A stretch of DNA of 5,426 nucleotides from an uncultured Clostridia bacterium. Lineage in GTDB: Bacteria > Bacillota > Clostridia > Oscillospirales > Ruminococcaceae. How positions within the stretch are numbered: position 1 is the first letter of the stretch; every line of letters starts with the position of its first letter. The notes below the pieces were generated by a model that worked only from the letters and a program-made list of their open reading frames with translations, was not told the origin of the DNA and ran no database searches. Position numbers and translations under genes: made by a program. The stretch covers positions 1 through 5,426 of the forward strand of contig CANQOJ010000154.1 in the NCBI GenBank assembly GCA_947625455.1. Direction: 5' to 3'. Positions 4,663 to 5,426 of this stretch are shown here, piece by piece.

Positions 4663-4699
4663 AACTCTAGCCTCTAACTTCTTAATTTCTAGCTTCTAG
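4663..4699. repeat. Single arm of the heptamer element (copy 3) at the end of the malic enzyme gene
   Basis: AACTCTAGCCTCTA and on to TTTCTAGCTTCTAG matches 1686-1722 at 34 of 37 positions. The homology continues less exactly leftwards through the loop-like TTTCCTTTTCAAA. No complementary left arm is present nearby, so this is a half element. The malic enzyme stop TAA (4682-4684) and its last four codons (Glu-Ala-Arg-Asn) lie inside it. Confidence 0.8.
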
Positions 4700-5386
4700 T
4701 TGCCAGCTAGCTGCAACTGCCTCCGCCACCGCGTCCGCAACGCTCTTGTCCAGTGCCGAGGGTATGATGTATTCGGGGGAGAGCTTGTCGTCGGGAACAA
4801 GAGATGCTATCGCCTTTGCCGCCGCGAGCTTCATGTCCTCGGTTATCGCCTTTGCGCGTACCGACAGCGCACCCTTGAACACACCGGGAAATACAAGAAC
4901 GTTGTTTATCTGGTTGGGATAGTCCGAGCGCCCCGTGCCGACAATATACGCACCGCTTTCTTTGGCAAGTTCGTATGTAATTTCGGGGTTGGGGTTTGCC
5001 ATGGGAAACAGAATGGGCTTGTCAGCCATTGACTTCACCATTTCGGGAGTAACGAGATTAGGCTTGGATACTCCCACAAATGCGTCAGCGCCTTTCAGCG
5101 CGTCAGCCAGAGCGCCTTTTATGTTGTTCTTATTCGTAAGCTTCGCAATTTCGGCGTGCGCGGGGTTTTCGTAATTGTCGTCACGGTTGATAATTCCGCA
5201 CAGGTCAACCATAATCAGGTTGCCTATGCCGAGATTAAGCAAAAACTTCCCTATGGCAATCCCCGCCGAGCCTGCGCCGTTGATGACTGCGGTTATGTCC
5301 CCAAGCTTCTTGCCTGCGCATTTTACGGCATTTATAAGCGCCGCGCCGACAACGATAGCCGTTCCGTGCTGGTCGTCATGGAACAC
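4682..5386 (-). CDS. NAD(P)-dependent malic enzyme, C-terminal fragment (upstream in-frame stop; gene cut by window)
   Basis: Malic enzyme decarboxylates malate to pyruvate while reducing NAD or NADP. The visible part begins at VFHDDQHGTA, a metal-site motif, and contains the nucleotide-binding fold with GAGSAG (residues 37-42) and VDLCGII (60-66), then FPMANPNPEI (127-136), GTGRSDYPNQINNVLVFPG (150-168) and YIIPSALDKSVADAV (206-220). The acidic residue D61 after the second strand fits NAD preference, but this is inferred. The listed start is a GTG that in the intact enzyme would be an internal valine. Immediately upstream the frame reads LKEKLDIP, then TAG, then EIEA, all family-like, so the gene probably extended to the right. 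The N-terminal catalytic half (Tyr and Lys region) is outside. The C-terminus, AASWQLEARN, departs from the usual family ending and is partly repeat-derived. As it stands the gene looks inactivated, barring sequence error. Confidence 0.85.
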   Translation of the reverse strand: MFHDDQHGTAIVVGAALINAVKCAGKKLGDITAVINGAGSAGIAIGKFLLNLGIGNLIMVDLCGIINRDDNYENPAHAEIAKLTNKNNIKGALADALKGADAFVGVSKPNLVTPEMVKSMADKPILFPMANPNPEITYELAKESGAYIVGTGRSDYPNQINNVLVFPGVFKGALSVRAKAITEDMKLAAAKAIASLVPDDKLSPEYIIPSALDKSVADAVAEAVAASWQLEARN

Positions 5387-5410
5387 GGGAATGTCAAGCT
5401 TTTCTTTAAG

Positions 5411-5413
5411 CTA
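5411..5413 (-). other. In-frame TAG interrupting the malic enzyme frame
   Basis: On the minus strand the frame reads Glu-Ile-Glu-Ala, TAG, Leu-Lys-Glu-Lys-Leu-Asp-Ile-Pro-Val. Both sides resemble the family's pattern around EIE..LKE.LDIPVFHDDQHG, in the same frame. The TAG therefore replaces one residue, usually Lys or Arg, and is a point nonsense change (AAG or CAG to TAG), not a frameshift. Only 13 bases lie beyond it in the window. Confidence 0.65.
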
Positions 5414-5426
5414 AGCTTCAATTTCA

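Larger units (their letters stand above)
4267..4681. other. Gene-free interval of about 415 bases made of repeats
   Basis: No frame here has a start, ribosome site and protein-like composition. The interval holds direct-repeat copy A, a GC-rich arm (4369-4382, GCGCTCCGGGGTGC) complementary to 4569-4583 apart from one extra base, the heptamer hairpin 4389-4501, a 10-pair hairpin at 4506-4556, direct-repeat copy B, and most of a single heptamer arm. Most of the sequence between the two operons is thus nested inverted repeats, as in a MITE-type insertion or stacked insertions. The promoter of the TSCPD-metF operon must lie here or further right, but I could not identify it. Confidence 0.7.

Noticed and set aside
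4267..4681. SAM, TPP, T-box or cobalamin riboswitch upstream of the metF operon
   Set aside because: No conserved core of these classes was seen on the minus strand; the interval is explained by repeats.

Overview
The window looks like a chromosomal piece of a Gram-positive anaerobe of class Clostridia, probably a gut Oscillospirales or Ruminococcaceae-type bacterium. That placement is an inference. It rests on strong AGGAGG-type ribosome binding sites, a consensus TTGACA/TATAAT promoter, tightly packed operons, a TSCPD-domain (TIGR03905-type) protein, a stand-alone MetH-activation protein, and small secreted proteins with a YTVTIPA segment. No plasmid, phage, CRISPR, tRNA or rRNA signal was found.

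Left part (1-1610): two envelope gene units diverge from about 722-1077. On the minus strand, a membrane-anchored 161-residue protein is followed 24 bases later by a secreted protein cut by the window edge. On the plus strand, a textbook sigma-A promoter drives a long structured leader with three nested perfect stems and an intrinsic terminator. After the leader come a ribosome site and a broken surface-protein gene: a signal peptide that stops after 23 codons, then, one frame back, a Ser/Thr stalk and an NADTG-type sortase anchor. A bidirectional terminator closes this unit and also the operon arriving from the right.

Middle (1712-4266, minus strand): a compact operon is transcribed right to left as TSCPD protein, metF (methylenetetrahydrofolate reductase), thiG (thiazole synthase), and MetH-activation-domain protein. 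Gene junctions overlap by 4 or 1 bases, or are 19 bases apart, so translation is probably coupled. MetF makes the methyl-tetrahydrofolate used by cobalamin-dependent methionine synthase, and the last protein matches the domain that reactivates that enzyme. ThiG is the odd member: none of its usual partners (thiS, thiF, thiH) is nearby.

Right part (4267-5426): about 415 bases without a gene hold a mosaic of repeats. Beyond them lies the C-terminal half of a malic enzyme on the minus strand. Its frame is interrupted by an in-frame TAG 25 bases upstream of the first usable start, and its last residues appear to be replaced by repeat sequence.

The most distinctive pattern is a family of hairpin elements built from degenerate 7-base units (YTAGARR type). 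A full copy lies at 1606-1722, a related copy at 4389-4501 and a single arm at 4663-4699. Two of the three sit exactly at gene ends and supply the stop codon of the upstream gene. The other candidate for something new is the plus-strand leader, whose sequence allows mutually exclusive terminator and antiterminator pairings.
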